From the NCBI RefSeq assembly GCF_025149785.1, contig NZ_CP102277.1, positions 1 through 64,000 of the forward strand: a stretch of 64,000 nt of DNA, given 5' to 3'. The notes below the pieces were generated by a model, which worked only from the letters and a program-made list of their open reading frames with translations, was not told where the DNA came from and did no database searches. The translations under genes and the position numbers were made by a program. Source of the stretch: Coprococcus comes ATCC 27758 (GTDB lineage: Bacteria; Bacillota; Clostridia; Lachnospirales; Lachnospiraceae). This document shows positions 26,601-34,888 of the stretch, piece by piece. The first letter of the stretch is position 1, and the number at the start of each line of letters is the position of its first letter.

Positions 26601-26785
26601 ACAAGATCAAGGTAACTTACGACGGAAGCGAAAAAGCAGAAAAAGTATTTGCAGAGTATGCAGAGCAGATCGGACAGGAGACACTTGCGGTAGCAGTTGA
26701 AAAGGCTGAACCTGCAGGCTATGTGAAAGACTGGAAGATCAACGGTGAAGCTGTAAATATGGGTGTAGAAAAGCAGGGAGAATAA
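23624..26785 (+). CDS. ileS: Isoleucyl-tRNA synthetase
   Basis: Charges tRNA-Ile. At 1053 residues it is longer than the usual bacterial enzyme and resembles the type 2 (eukaryote-like) IleRS class. Seen: HIGH at 57-60, the WDTHGLPVE segment, the editing-domain WTTTPWTLPSN and GTGVVHLAPAFGEDD, DWGISRNRYWGTPLNIW, KMSKS (about 603-607) and a C-terminal anticodon-binding domain. Type 2 enzymes as a class are less sensitive to mupirocin; that is family knowledge, not shown here. AAAGGAGCTTATC precedes the ATG. Controlled by the T-box just upstream. Confidence 0.97.
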   Translation: MAKYKKVDTDLKFVDREKEVEKFWNEEDIFKKSMENRKEGETYTFYDGPPTANGKPHIGHVLTRVIKDMIPRYRTMKGYMVPRKAGWDTHGLPVELEVEKLLGLDGKDQIEKYGVEPFINKCKESVWKYKGMWEDFSSTVGFWADMENPYVTYDNNFIESEWWALKKIWDKGLLYKGFKIVPYCPRCGTPLSAQEVAQGYKDVKERSAIVRFKVKDEDAYILAWTTTPWTLPSNIALCVNPEEDYAKVKCADGYTYYMACALLDTILGKFAEEDKPAYEVLETYKGKDLEYKEYEPLYQCAYDCAAKQKKKAFFVTCDDYVTLTDGTGVVHLAPAFGEDDAKVGRKYDLPFVQLVDEKGDMGETTPFAGLFVKKADPEVLKDLDDRGLLFDAPKFEHSYPHCWRCDTPLIYYARESWFIKMTEVKDDLIANNNTINWIPESIGKGRFGDWLENVQDWGISRNRYWGTPLNIWECECGCQHSIGSIEELKSMSDNCPDDIELHRPYIDDVTIKCPKCGKQMHRVPEVIDCWFDSGSMPFAQHHYPFENKEVFEQQFPAQFISEAVDQTRGWFYSLLAISTLIFNKAPYQNVIVLGHVQDENGQKMSKSKGNAVDPFDALETYGADAIRWYFYVNSAPWLPNRFHGKAVMEGQRKFMGTLWNTYAFFVLYANIDDFDATKYALEYDKLSVMDKWLLSKLNTLIKTVDNHLANYQIPEAARALQDFVDDMSNWYVRRSRERFWAKGMEQDKINAYMTLYTALVTVSKVAAPMIPFMTEEIYQNLVRSVDESAPESIHLCDYPVANEAYIDKTLEENMDEVLKIVVMGRACRNTANIKNRQPIGKMFVKGASDLPEFYQDIVTDELNVKEIELTDDVRAFTSYTFKPQLKTVGPKYGKLLGGIKNELSNLDGNAAMDELNATGVLKLQVNGQEIELTKEDLLIDMAQMEGYVSESDYGITVVLDTNLTEELLTEGFVREIISKIQTMRKEAGFEVMDKIKVTYDGSEKAEKVFAEYAEQIGQETLAVAVEKAEPAGYVKDWKINGEAVNMGVEKQGE

Positions 26786-26822
26786 TCCCTGCCGCTGCGC
26801 AAAATGAGAAGGGAATATAAGC

Positions 26823-29291
26823 ATGTACAGTAAAAGATTTGAAAAAGAAACTTTTAAAAATGATGTGAAAGAAAATGTGCGGACACTGTATCGTAAAGAG
26901 ATTGAAGAAGCAACTCCGCAGCAGATTTTCCAGGCAGTATCTTATGCAGTAAAAGAAGCAATCGTAGATGACTGGCTTGCGACACAGAAAACATACGAAA
27001 AAGAAGATCCAAAGACCGTATATTATATGTCAATGGAATTTCTTATGGGACGTGCACTTGGCAACAACCTGATCAACATGACTGCATATAAAGAAGTAAA
27101 AGAAGCCCTTGATGAGATGGGCATTGATCTGAATGTGGTAGAAGATCAGGAACCAGATGCAGCACTTGGTAATGGTGGTCTTGGACGTCTTGCAGCTTGC
27201 TTCCTGGATTCACTTGCATCTCTTGGATACGCAGCTTACGGCTGTGGAATCCGTTACCGCTACGGTATGTTCAAACAGAAGATCAAAGATGGCTATCAGG
27301 TAGAAGTACCGGATAACTGGCTCAAAGATGGCAATCCGTTTGAAATTCGTCGTGACGAGTATGCAAAGGAAGTCCGTTTTGGTGGTACCATTCGTGTACA
27401 GTATAATGAACAGACCAAGAAAGAAGATTTCATCCAGGAAAATTATGAATCCGTACTTGCTATTCCATATGATATGCCGATCGTAGGATATGGCAACCAC
27501 GTAGTCAATACACTGCGTATCTGGGATGCACAGGCAATCACAGACTTTAAATTGGATGCATTTGACAGAGGAGAATACCATAAAGCGATCGAGCAGGAAA
27601 ACCTTGCAAAAACGATCGTAGAGGTTCTTTATCCAAATGACAACCACTATGCAGGAAAAGAGCTTCGTCTGAAACAGCAGTATTTCTTTGTATCTGCCAG
27701 TCTTCAGGTTATGCTTGATAAATATAAAAAGAAACACAAAGATGTGCGCAAACTGTATGAAAAAGTTACGATTCAGATGAACGATACTCACCCGACTGTA
27801 GCAGTTGCAGAGTTGATGCGTCTGCTCATTGACCAGGAAGGTCTTGGATGGGATGAAGCATGGGAAGTAACAACAAAGACGGTTGCTTATACCAACCATA
27901 CTATCATGTCAGAAGCACTTGAAAAATGGCCGATCGACCTGTTCTCAAGACTGCTTCCGCGTGTATACCAGATTGTACAGGAAATTAACCGCCGTTTTGT
28001 AGAACAGGTTCGCCGTATGTATCCGGGCAATGAAGATAAAGTCCGTAAGATGGCTATCCTGATGGACGGTCAGGTAAGAATGGCACATATGGCTATTATT
28101 GCAGGCTACTCCGTAAATGGTGTTGCAAGACTTCATACAGAGATTCTGAAACATCAGGAATTAAAAGATTTCTACGAAATGATGCCGGAGAAATTCAACA
28201 ACAAGACCAATGGTATCACACAGAGAAGATTCCTTCTTCATGGAAACCCGCTGCTTGCAGACTGGGTAACAGACCACATCGGAGACGGCTGGATCACAGA
28301 TCTGTCCCAGATGTCAAAATTAAAACCGCTTGCAGATGATCCGAAGGCAAGAGCAGAATTTATGGATATCAAATACAAGAACAAAGAACGTCTTGCAAAA
28401 TATATTCTGGAACACAATGGAGTAGAGATCGATCCGAGATCTATTTATGATGTACAGGTTAAGCGTCTTCATGAATATAAGAGACAGCTTCTTAATATTC
28501 TGCATGTAATGTATCTGTACAACCAGATCAAAGAACATCCGGAGATGTCCTTCTATCCGAGAACATTTATCTTTGGTGCAAAAGCTTCCGCAGGATATGT
28601 CCGTGCAAAAGAGATCATCAAACTGATCAACTCTGTAGCAGATGTGGTAAATAATGACCTGAGCATCAATGGAAAGCTGAAAGTCGTATTTATCGAAGAT
28701 TACCGCGTATCCAACGCAGAATGGATCTTCGCGGCAGCAGATGTCAGCGAACAGATTTCTACCGCTTCCAAAGAAGCTTCCGGAACAGGTAACATGAAGT
28801 TCATGCTGAACGGTGCACCGACACTTGGAACTATGGATGGAGCCAATGTAGAGATCGTAGAAGAAGTTGGAATTGAAAATGCATTTATTTTCGGCCTTAG
28901 TTCTGACGAAGTTATCAACTATGAGAATAATGGCGGATATAACCCGCAGGAGATCTACTTCAATGACTGGGATATTAAGAGAGTCGTTGACCAGTTGATG
29001 GATGGAACTTATTCACATGGTGACCATGAGATGTTCCGCGACCTGTATAATTCACTTTTGAATACACAGGGTGGAGACAGACCGGACAGATACTTTATCC
29101 TGAAAGACTTCCGCTCTTATGCAGAAGCACAGAAGAAAGTGGAAGAAGCTTACAAAGATCCGGATCGTTGGGCTAAGATGGCACTTCTGAATACAGCAAG
29201 CTGTGGTAAATTTACTTCAGACAGAACCATTCAGGAATATGTTGATAATATCTGGAAACTGGATTATGTTACAGTTAAACCAGAAGCATAA
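26823..29291 (+). CDS. glgP: Glycogen/maltodextrin phosphorylase
   Basis: Releases glucose-1-phosphate from alpha-1,4-glucans. The 822-residue protein shows the family start YYMSMEFLMGRALGNN, NGGLGRLAACFLDS, NDTHP, KTNGITQRR, and the pyridoxal-phosphate lysine in EASGTGNMKFMLNG (about residue 657). Full length. It follows ileS by 37 bp and ends at a hairpin that also carries the spoIID ribosome-binding site. Confidence 0.97.
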   Translation: MYSKRFEKETFKNDVKENVRTLYRKEIEEATPQQIFQAVSYAVKEAIVDDWLATQKTYEKEDPKTVYYMSMEFLMGRALGNNLINMTAYKEVKEALDEMGIDLNVVEDQEPDAALGNGGLGRLAACFLDSLASLGYAAYGCGIRYRYGMFKQKIKDGYQVEVPDNWLKDGNPFEIRRDEYAKEVRFGGTIRVQYNEQTKKEDFIQENYESVLAIPYDMPIVGYGNHVVNTLRIWDAQAITDFKLDAFDRGEYHKAIEQENLAKTIVEVLYPNDNHYAGKELRLKQQYFFVSASLQVMLDKYKKKHKDVRKLYEKVTIQMNDTHPTVAVAELMRLLIDQEGLGWDEAWEVTTKTVAYTNHTIMSEALEKWPIDLFSRLLPRVYQIVQEINRRFVEQVRRMYPGNEDKVRKMAILMDGQVRMAHMAIIAGYSVNGVARLHTEILKHQELKDFYEMMPEKFNNKTNGITQRRFLLHGNPLLADWVTDHIGDGWITDLSQMSKLKPLADDPKARAEFMDIKYKNKERLAKYILEHNGVEIDPRSIYDVQVKRLHEYKRQLLNILHVMYLYNQIKEHPEMSFYPRTFIFGAKASAGYVRAKEIIKLINSVADVVNNDLSINGKLKVVFIEDYRVSNAEWIFAAADVSEQISTASKEASGTGNMKFMLNGAPTLGTMDGANVEIVEEVGIENAFIFGLSSDEVINYENNGGYNPQEIYFNDWDIKRVVDQLMDGTYSHGDHEMFRDLYNSLLNTQGGDRPDRYFILKDFRSYAEAQKKVEEAYKDPDRWAKMALLNTASCGKFTSDRTIQEYVDNIWKLDYVTVKPEA

Positions 29292-29297
29292 TCAGTC

Positions 29298-29330
29298 AAA
29301 ACCTCTCATACAGTGGTATGGGAGGTTTTA
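29298..29330 (+). terminator. glgP terminator overlapping spoIID ribosome-binding site
   Basis: A 14-bp stem (29298-29311 with 29316-29329) with a 4-nt AGTG loop and a short T tail. Its descending arm contains GGGAGG, the only Shine-Dalgarno available for spoIID (ATG 29334). Confidence 0.75.
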
Positions 29331-29333
29331 TTT

Positions 29334-30233
29334 ATGCGAAAATACTTCAGACAGGCAGGCTATTTTGCTGCCATTCTTATATTACTTCCGTATGTGGTTA
29401 CGATTCTGCTGAATGGCAGAAGCAGTTTGGCACAGGACAATGGGACGAGCCCGTATGTGACCGTAAAAAGTGACGAAAAGAACAGAAAAATTTCGCTGGA
29501 TGAATATGGGATCGGGATTCTGGCTAAAGAAATTGAGGGAGATGCGGAGGAGGAAGCGTTAAAGGCACAGGCAGTGTTGATCCGGACCAGCATTTACAAA
29601 AGCATCCAGGATGAGGGCACCAGCACTGTCCTGACGAAGGAATATTGGACCAGGCAGCAGATGGAGAGCAACTGGGGAGCAGATCATTATGGGGAATATT
29701 ATGAGAAGATGAAAGCTGCGTGGGATGAGACAAGGGGACAGGTTCTGATGTATGACGGAAGGCTGATTCTGACCCCGTATCACCGGTTAAGCAACGGAAA
29801 AACAAGGTCTGGAAATGAAGTGTTTGGTTCGGAAGAGTATCCGTATCTTCAGAGCAGGGAATGTCCCGAAGATGTGGAGGCAAAAGAGGAGATGACAGTG
29901 TCCATGATCCAGGGAAGCGACATGGAAGTGACAGGAACAGACAATGCCGGGTATGTGACAGAGGTCCGTTGTGGCAGTGAAACAGTAAATGGTGAAGAAT
30001 TCCGGAGAACCTACCATCTTGCCTCGTCATGTTTTGCGCTTCAGGATTATGACGGGCAGACAAGGGTTACGGCGAAGGGAATCGGGCACGGTCTTGGGAT
30101 GAGCCAGTATACGGCAGAGAAGATGGCAGAGGAAGGGAAATCCTGCGAAGAAATCCTGCAATATTTTTTCACTGATGTCAGTCTGGAAGAGGTCACGGAT
30201 ATTGTGATCGAAAAAAACGAAAAGGGAGAATAA
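29334..30233 (+). CDS. spoIID: Stage II sporulation protein D
   Basis: Lytic transglycosylase of the engulfment machinery, which thins septal peptidoglycan during sporulation. 299 residues: an N-terminal membrane helix (about 9-24), then the SpoIID domain with LDEYGIGILAKEIEGDAEEEALKAQAVLIRT and the C-terminal GIGHGLGMSQYTAEKMA. ATG 29334 follows GGGAGGTTTTATTT. It is 43 bp upstream of a SpoIIQ-like gene, grouping two engulfment functions. Confidence 0.93.
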   Translation: MRKYFRQAGYFAAILILLPYVVTILLNGRSSLAQDNGTSPYVTVKSDEKNRKISLDEYGIGILAKEIEGDAEEEALKAQAVLIRTSIYKSIQDEGTSTVLTKEYWTRQQMESNWGADHYGEYYEKMKAAWDETRGQVLMYDGRLILTPYHRLSNGKTRSGNEVFGSEEYPYLQSRECPEDVEAKEEMTVSMIQGSDMEVTGTDNAGYVTEVRCGSETVNGEEFRRTYHLASSCFALQDYDGQTRVTAKGIGHGLGMSQYTAEKMAEEGKSCEEILQYFFTDVSLEEVTDIVIEKNEKGE

Positions 30234-30276
30234 GTTGGTCATTTTCTGGCAAAAATATTGTCAGAGGTGATAGAAT

Positions 30277-31053
30277 ATGAATAAAAAGCAGCAGTCCTCT
30301 AATAAGAGGAGAAAAAGAGCGTCGATCGGTCTTGCGGTCTGCTTTGCCGCTGCTATTGTGCTTACAGGAGCCTATACATGGAGAAATTACCGGGCAAATG
30401 TGAAGGATGAGCAGGCAAAGATCGAGGAAGAACAGCAGGCGAAAGAGGAAGAAATCAAAAGAAATACGGAAGAGACAAGCAGTATTGCAAAGAAAGCGCT
30501 GGAAGATGAAGAACCTGTGACAAAAGAGGACAGCCAGGCTGCAAATACGGCAGCAGATGGAAGTACAGAGAACCGGATGGATACATGGGAGACGGACAGC
30601 ACGCAGACCGCAGGAACGGCAATGAACCTGAATTTCGGGGAGGACAGCCAGCTTCTGTGGCCGGTGGACGGCAATGTGCTGATGAGCTACAGTATGGATA
30701 AAACCGTATATTTTTCTACATTGGATCAGTACAGATATAATCCGGCGATGATCATATCCGGTGCGGTGAACGATAACGTGATCGCAGCAGCACCGGGTCT
30801 TGTAAAATCCATTGATAACTTTGCGCAGACGGGAATCACGGTGACACTGGATATGGGGAATGGCTACGAGTGCATGTATGGACAGCTCAAGGAAGTGCAG
30901 GTGAAAGTCGGTGATTATCTGGAAGCGGGCAATGTGATCGGATATCTGGAGATTCCGACCAAGTATTACAGTCTGGAAGGCTGCAATCTGTATTTCGAGA
31001 TGTTAAAAGATGGTCAGCCGGTCAATCCGATGGACTATCTGGCTGAAGAATAA
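30277..31053 (+). CDS. spoIIQ: SpoIIQ-like M23 peptidase-fold protein
   Basis: A 258-residue protein with an N-terminal membrane helix (about 19-36), a coiled, Glu/Lys-rich stretch (about 45-85), and a C-terminal LytM/M23 domain (LLWPVDGNVLMSYSMD onward to about 250). The zinc-binding His residues of active M23 enzymes are not evident: the HxxxD region reads YNPAMI and the HxH region NLYFEM. B. subtilis SpoIIQ is similarly inactive and acts as a scaffold binding SpoIIIAH across the septum, so a structural role is likely. The symbol rests on domain, size and position after spoIID. Confidence 0.75.
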   Translation: MNKKQQSSNKRRKRASIGLAVCFAAAIVLTGAYTWRNYRANVKDEQAKIEEEQQAKEEEIKRNTEETSSIAKKALEDEEPVTKEDSQAANTAADGSTENRMDTWETDSTQTAGTAMNLNFGEDSQLLWPVDGNVLMSYSMDKTVYFSTLDQYRYNPAMIISGAVNDNVIAAAPGLVKSIDNFAQTGITVTLDMGNGYECMYGQLKEVQVKVGDYLEAGNVIGYLEIPTKYYSLEGCNLYFEMLKDGQPVNPMDYLAEE

Positions 31054-31098
31054 GAGCAGAAGAAAGGAAGAGGGGCTTTTTGGTCCCTCTTTGAAGCG

Positions 31099-31356
31099 AT
31101 GAATTATACATATATTTTAAAATGCAAGGATGAAACATTATATACCGGGTGGACGAATGATATTGAAAAGCGTCTGGAAGCGCATAATGCCGGGAAAGGC
31201 GCAAAATACACCAGATCCAGGAGACCGGTGGAGCTGGTGTATCTGGAGCAGTTTGAGACAAAGGAAGAGGCGATGCGGCGGGAGTATGCGATCAAGCATA
31301 TGACGCGGAGGGCGAAGCTTGGGCTGGTGATGAGCTATAAAGAGACGGGGCAGTAG
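31099..31356 (+). CDS. GIY-YIG domain protein (YhbQ/UPF0213-like)
   Basis: An 85-residue stand-alone GIY-YIG nuclease domain: YTYILKCKDETLYTGWTN contains the YIL...YTG core, followed by the conserved Arg in KRLEAHN and a Glu in KEEAMRREYAIK. Small proteins of this kind occur widely; a DNA-nicking role is presumed from the fold. A weak hairpin (AGAGGG/CCCTCT, about 31070-31093) lies between it and the SpoIIQ-like gene. Confidence 0.88.
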   Translation: MNYTYILKCKDETLYTGWTNDIEKRLEAHNAGKGAKYTRSRRPVELVYLEQFETKEEAMRREYAIKHMTRRAKLGLVMSYKETGQ

Positions 31357-31365
31357 GGCATGAAA

Positions 31366-31399
31366 CAGGAGAAGCAGATTTGCTTCTCCTGTCGGCATT
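31366..31399. terminator. Hairpin after the GIY-YIG gene
   Basis: CAGGAGAAGC/GCTTCTCCTG perfect 10-bp stem with a 6-nt loop, then TCGGCATTTTG. The T-run is poor; it could act on either strand between two convergent genes. Confidence 0.55.
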
Positions 31400-31471
31400 T
31401 TGCGCGGAATAAAAAATTACTTCCGCAGCTTTAGTGGGGTGAGATTTCTGGATTTTTCGAGGATGCAAGGT

Positions 31472-32125
31472 TTACAATAAAGAATACATTACAACAAAGT
31501 GGCAGGCACTTCCGCCCATCACGAAGAGGTGGAAGATTTCATGGCTGCCGAAATTCTTATGCTTACTGTTGAAAATCGGAAGCTTCAGTGCATAGATTAC
31601 ACCACCGATTGTGTAAATGATTCCGCCGGCGAGAAGCCATCCGAATTCTGCACGTGTCAGATTGTTGAGGATCTGACTGAATGCGAGGACACAGATCCAT
31701 CCCATACTAATGTAGAGGACGGAGGATACCCATTTCGGGCAGAATACCCAGAACCCTTTAATAATAATTCCGGTGATTGCGATACCCCATACAAGTGCGA
31801 GCATGATAAGTCCGGTTCTGCGTTCCAGTACCAGCAGGCAGATTGGTGTGTAGCTTCCGGCGATCAGTACGAAGATCATCATATGGTCGATCTTTTTCAG
31901 GATCGTGTTGACACGTTCGGAAAGATCAAAGGTATGGTAGGTTGTGCTTGCGGCGTATAAAAAAATCAGGCTGACTGCATAGATTGCAAGCGAGATCAGG
32001 TAAATCCGGCTCGGTTCGTGGGCTGCTTTTATTAAAAGTGGAAATGCGGCGAAAATTGCCATCAGCATGCCGATAAAATGTGTGATTGCACTTCCTGGAT
32101 CTTTAATATGTTTCTTTTTCATCAT
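31472..32125 (-). CDS. Hemolysin III family (PAQR) membrane protein
   Basis: A 217-residue, seven-helix membrane protein of the hemolysin III/PAQR family. Conserved features: DPGSAITHFIGML, the YAASTTYHTFDLSE motif with Ser and His, and HEIFHLFVMGGSACHF near the end; these His/Asp residues bind metal in PAQR relatives. The family is linked to membrane-fluidity control rather than proven haemolysis. AAGGAGGGATTT precedes the ATG on the minus strand. It is convergent with the GIY-YIG gene and divergent from the helicase. Confidence 0.92.
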   Translation of the reverse strand: MMKKKHIKDPGSAITHFIGMLMAIFAAFPLLIKAAHEPSRIYLISLAIYAVSLIFLYAASTTYHTFDLSERVNTILKKIDHMMIFVLIAGSYTPICLLVLERRTGLIMLALVWGIAITGIIIKGFWVFCPKWVSSVLYISMGWICVLAFSQILNNLTRAEFGWLLAGGIIYTIGGVIYALKLPIFNSKHKNFGSHEIFHLFVMGGSACHFVVMYSLL

Positions 32126-32450
32126 AAATCCCTCCTTAGAGATGAATAATTAAAACCATTACATGTAGTAATCAATACTACATTAAGTATATGAGTATAT
32201 TATACCGTTTATGCATAAAATGCAAGTGAAAATTGACTTTTTAAAAATTATTTGTTAGAATATAACGCGAATGTTACGATGCTCTTTACTTGTATTGTCA
32301 CCAAGTAAGGAGTTTTTTATTGTGCATTGCGACGGATAAGGAAGTTGGCGCAAGCGACCGCCACAGGCGTGAGAATGCGCCCCGGCAGAGTTTATATGAT
32401 GGAGTTTAAGGTCATATTTGTAATTGGTATTGTAGTAGAAAGGATAATGG
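32126..32450 (+). promoter_or_regulatory. Promoter and long leader of the DEAD-box helicase gene
   Basis: A promoter TTGACT-N17-TAGAAT (32233-32261) is followed by a leader of about 180 nt. The leader has a TTACTTG/CAAGTAA hairpin (about 32288-32310) with a TTTTTTA tail that looks like an attenuator, then a GC-rich stretch (GCGCAAGCGACCGCC...GCGTGAGAATGCGCC, about 32348-32383) related to the intergenic repeats at 44.1 kb. Long leaders are common on DEAD-box/cold-shock genes; the signal here is unknown. Confidence 0.55.
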
Positions 32451-34046
32451 ATGGAAACAGTTAGATTTGAAGAAATGGGGCTTTCGGAAGAGATTCAGAA
32501 AGCAGTAAGATACATGGGATTTGAGGAGGCTTCACCGATTCAGGCGAAGGCGATTCCGGCGATGATTAGCGGGATCGATCTGATCGGGCAGGCACAGACT
32601 GGAACCGGTAAGACCGCAGCATTCGGAATCCCGCTTCTGGAAAAGGTAGACCCGAAGCTGAAAAAGCTGCAGGCGATCGTTCTCTGCCCGACCAGAGAGC
32701 TTGCAATCCAGGTGGCAGACGAGATCCGCAACCTGTCCAGATATATGCATGGAATCAAGGTTCTGCCGATTTACGGAGGACAGGATATCGTAAAGCAGAT
32801 CCGTTCCTTAAAGAGTGGAACACAGATCGTCATCGGAACTCCGGGGCGTGTGATGGACCACATGCGCAGAAAGACAATGAAGCTGGATTTTGTACACACG
32901 GTTGTGCTTGATGAAGCAGATGAAATGCTGAACATGGGATTCCGTGAGGATATCGAATTTGTATTAAGTGGTGTTCCTGAGGAGCGCCAGACTGTGCTTT
33001 TTTCGGCAACCATGCCGAAGCCGATCATGGAGATTACGAAGAAATTCCAGAATAACGCAAAAGTGATCAAAGTTACAAAAAAGGAACTGACTGTTCCGAA
33101 TATTGAGCAGTATTATTATGATGTAAAGCCGAAGAAGAAAGAGGAAGTTCTTTCCAGACTTCTTGATATTTATTCACCAAGGCTTTCGGTTGTATTCTGT
33201 AATACGAAGAAGCAGGTAGATCTTCTGGTAAATGCACTTCTCGGACGCGGATATTTTGCGGCAGGACTTCACGGGGATATGAAGCAGGAACAGAGAGACC
33301 GCGTGATGCAGGGATTTCGGACCGGTAAGACAGAGATACTGGTAGCGACGGATGTGGCGGCCCGTGGAATTGATGTAGATGAGGTAGAAGCAGTATTTAA
33401 TTATGATCTCCCGCAGGATGATGAATATTATGTACACCGTATCGGTCGTACCGGACGAGCAGGACGCGAAGGAAGAGCATTTTCTTTCGTATCAGGAAAA
33501 GAAGTTTACAAACTTAAAGAGATCCAGAGATACTGCAAGACGAAGATCTATGCACAGAAAGTTCCGTCACTGAATGACGTTGCGAATACTAAGATGGAAA
33601 ATATTCTGGATGATGTGGAGCGTGTGATCGAGCAGGAAGATCTGGATATGATGATCAATGCGATCGAAGAACGTGTCAATAATTCTGAATTTACAGCGAT
33701 GGATATGGCAGCAGCATTTTTGAAGATCTGCTGTGGAATGACAGAGGATAATAAAAATACAGAGGAAAATGACTGGGAATTTGGAGATACCGGTGCAGGT
33801 GAGGACGGAATGGTACGTCTGTTCATCAATATTGGTAAGAAGCAGAGAGTACGTCCGGGAGATATTCTTGGTGCGATCGCCGGGGAAAGCGGAATGGATG
33901 GAAAGCTGATCGGAACGATTGATATGTATGATAAGTATACATTTGTTGAGGTGCCGAGGGAATATGCCCGTGAGGTACTGAACGCGATGAAGAATGTGAA
34001 AATTAAAGGGAAGACGGTGGCTGTGGAGCCGGCGAACCAGAAATAG
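32451..34046 (+). CDS. DEAD-box RNA helicase with DbpA-type RNA-binding domain
   Basis: ATP-dependent RNA helicase of 531 residues. Motifs in order: Q motif (FEEASPIQ), I AQTGTGKTAAF, Ia PTRELAIQ, II DEAD (VLDEADEML), III SAT (FSATMP), V ATDVAARGID and VI HRIGRTGRAGR. The last 80 residues (VRLFINIGKKQRVRPGDILG...) form a DbpA RNA-binding domain. Roles in ribosome assembly or RNA decay at low temperature are typical; DbpA-type domains often bind 23S helix 92, but specificity is not shown here. Confidence 0.95.
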   Translation: METVRFEEMGLSEEIQKAVRYMGFEEASPIQAKAIPAMISGIDLIGQAQTGTGKTAAFGIPLLEKVDPKLKKLQAIVLCPTRELAIQVADEIRNLSRYMHGIKVLPIYGGQDIVKQIRSLKSGTQIVIGTPGRVMDHMRRKTMKLDFVHTVVLDEADEMLNMGFREDIEFVLSGVPEERQTVLFSATMPKPIMEITKKFQNNAKVIKVTKKELTVPNIEQYYYDVKPKKKEEVLSRLLDIYSPRLSVVFCNTKKQVDLLVNALLGRGYFAAGLHGDMKQEQRDRVMQGFRTGKTEILVATDVAARGIDVDEVEAVFNYDLPQDDEYYVHRIGRTGRAGREGRAFSFVSGKEVYKLKEIQRYCKTKIYAQKVPSLNDVANTKMENILDDVERVIEQEDLDMMINAIEERVNNSEFTAMDMAAAFLKICCGMTEDNKNTEENDWEFGDTGAGEDGMVRLFINIGKKQRVRPGDILGAIAGESGMDGKLIGTIDMYDKYTFVEVPREYAREVLNAMKNVKIKGKTVAVEPANQK

Positions 34047-34103
34047 GAGGTCGAGCCAGCTCGAATGCGCTGCGCTACTTCTCGCTGCAGGCTGTCGCCT
34101 AAT

Positions 34104-34173
34104 AGGGATAAATAGAAGAGCCCCTGGAAGAATGAATAAATTCGTTCTTCCAGGGGCTCTTCTATTTATCCCT
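34104..34173. terminator. Bidirectional terminator with a 29-bp perfect stem
   Basis: Arms 34104-34132 and 34145-34173 are exact reverse complements around a 12-nt loop, between the convergent helicase and rubrerythrin genes. Both arm ends are A/T-rich but lack a long T-run. Confidence 0.7.
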
Positions 34174-34187
34174 GCTCGGCTTGTAGC

Positions 34188-34733
34188 TTAGCCAAAGTAG
34201 CGTTTGAGTAATCCTTCGAATGCTTTTCCGTGTCTTGCTTCGTCTCTTGCCATTTCATGAACTGTGTCATGGATTGCATCGAGGTTTGCAGCTTTTGCAC
34301 GTTTTGCAAGGTCGAATTTACCTGCTGTTGCGCCGTGTTCTGCTTCTACTCTCATTTCAAGGTTCTTCTTTGTGCTGTCTGTTACAACTTCGCCAAGAAG
34401 TTCTGCGAATTTAGCAGCGTGTTCTGCTTCTTCGTGAGCAGCTTTTTCCCAGTAAAGTCCGATTTCCGGATAGCCTTCTCTGTGAGCTACTCTTGCCATT
34501 GCAAGATACATTCCTACTTCTGAACATTCACCTTCAAAGTTTGCTCTGAGGTCGGCAAGGATGTCTTCGCTTACGCCTTTAGCTACTCCAACTACATGCT
34601 CTGCAGCCCATTCTCTTTCGCCTTCTTTTACTTCTGTGAACTTGTCAGCACCTACGCCACATACTGGACATTTCTCCGGTGCTGCTTCGCCTTCGTATAC
34701 ATAACCACATACTGTACAAACAAATTTCTTCAT
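34188..34733 (-). CDS. Reverse rubrerythrin (NADH peroxidase-type)
   Basis: Diiron peroxidase that detoxifies H2O2 (and O2) in anaerobes. In this 181-residue protein the rubredoxin domain is N-terminal, with C6-x2-C9 and C22-x2-C25, and the four-helix diiron domain follows with [24 protein letters not shown] and [12 protein letters not shown] ligands: the reverse order of classic rubrerythrin. Clostridial reverse rubrerythrins are PerR-repressed. Here a broken perR lies 155 bp upstream on the same strand, and a long palindrome sits between promoter and gene. Confidence 0.95.
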   Translation of the reverse strand: MKKFVCTVCGYVYEGEAAPEKCPVCGVGADKFTEVKEGEREWAAEHVVGVAKGVSEDILADLRANFEGECSEVGMYLAMARVAHREGYPEIGLYWEKAAHEEAEHAAKFAELLGEVVTDSTKKNLEMRVEAEHGATAGKFDLAKRAKAANLDAIHDTVHEMARDEARHGKAFEGLLKRYFG

Positions 34734-34787
34734 AATAATAATCTCCTTTTCTTTTTTTGATAGTATATTTGATTTCTTTTAGTTAGC

Positions 34788-34858
34788 AATATTAGTAACT
34801 GTTACTGATATTAAGATAACATATACATTTGTCTTTGTCAACTATAATTGATAAGTTT
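34788..34858 (-). promoter_or_regulatory. Rubrerythrin promoter and 25-bp palindromic operator
   Basis: On the minus strand a TTGACA-N17-TATCTT promoter is followed by a 25-bp near-perfect palindrome (34788-34812; half-site AATATTAGTAAC). The position just after the -10 fits a repressor site. It does not match the classical Per box exactly, so the regulator is unknown. Confidence 0.6.
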
Positions 34859-34888
34859 TTTCAAAATTTCTGAATTTATACCACATAG

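Noticed and set aside
31499-31960. 153-codon plus-strand open frame
   Set aside because: It is the antisense shadow of the hemolysin III gene, which has clear family motifs and a ribosome-binding site.
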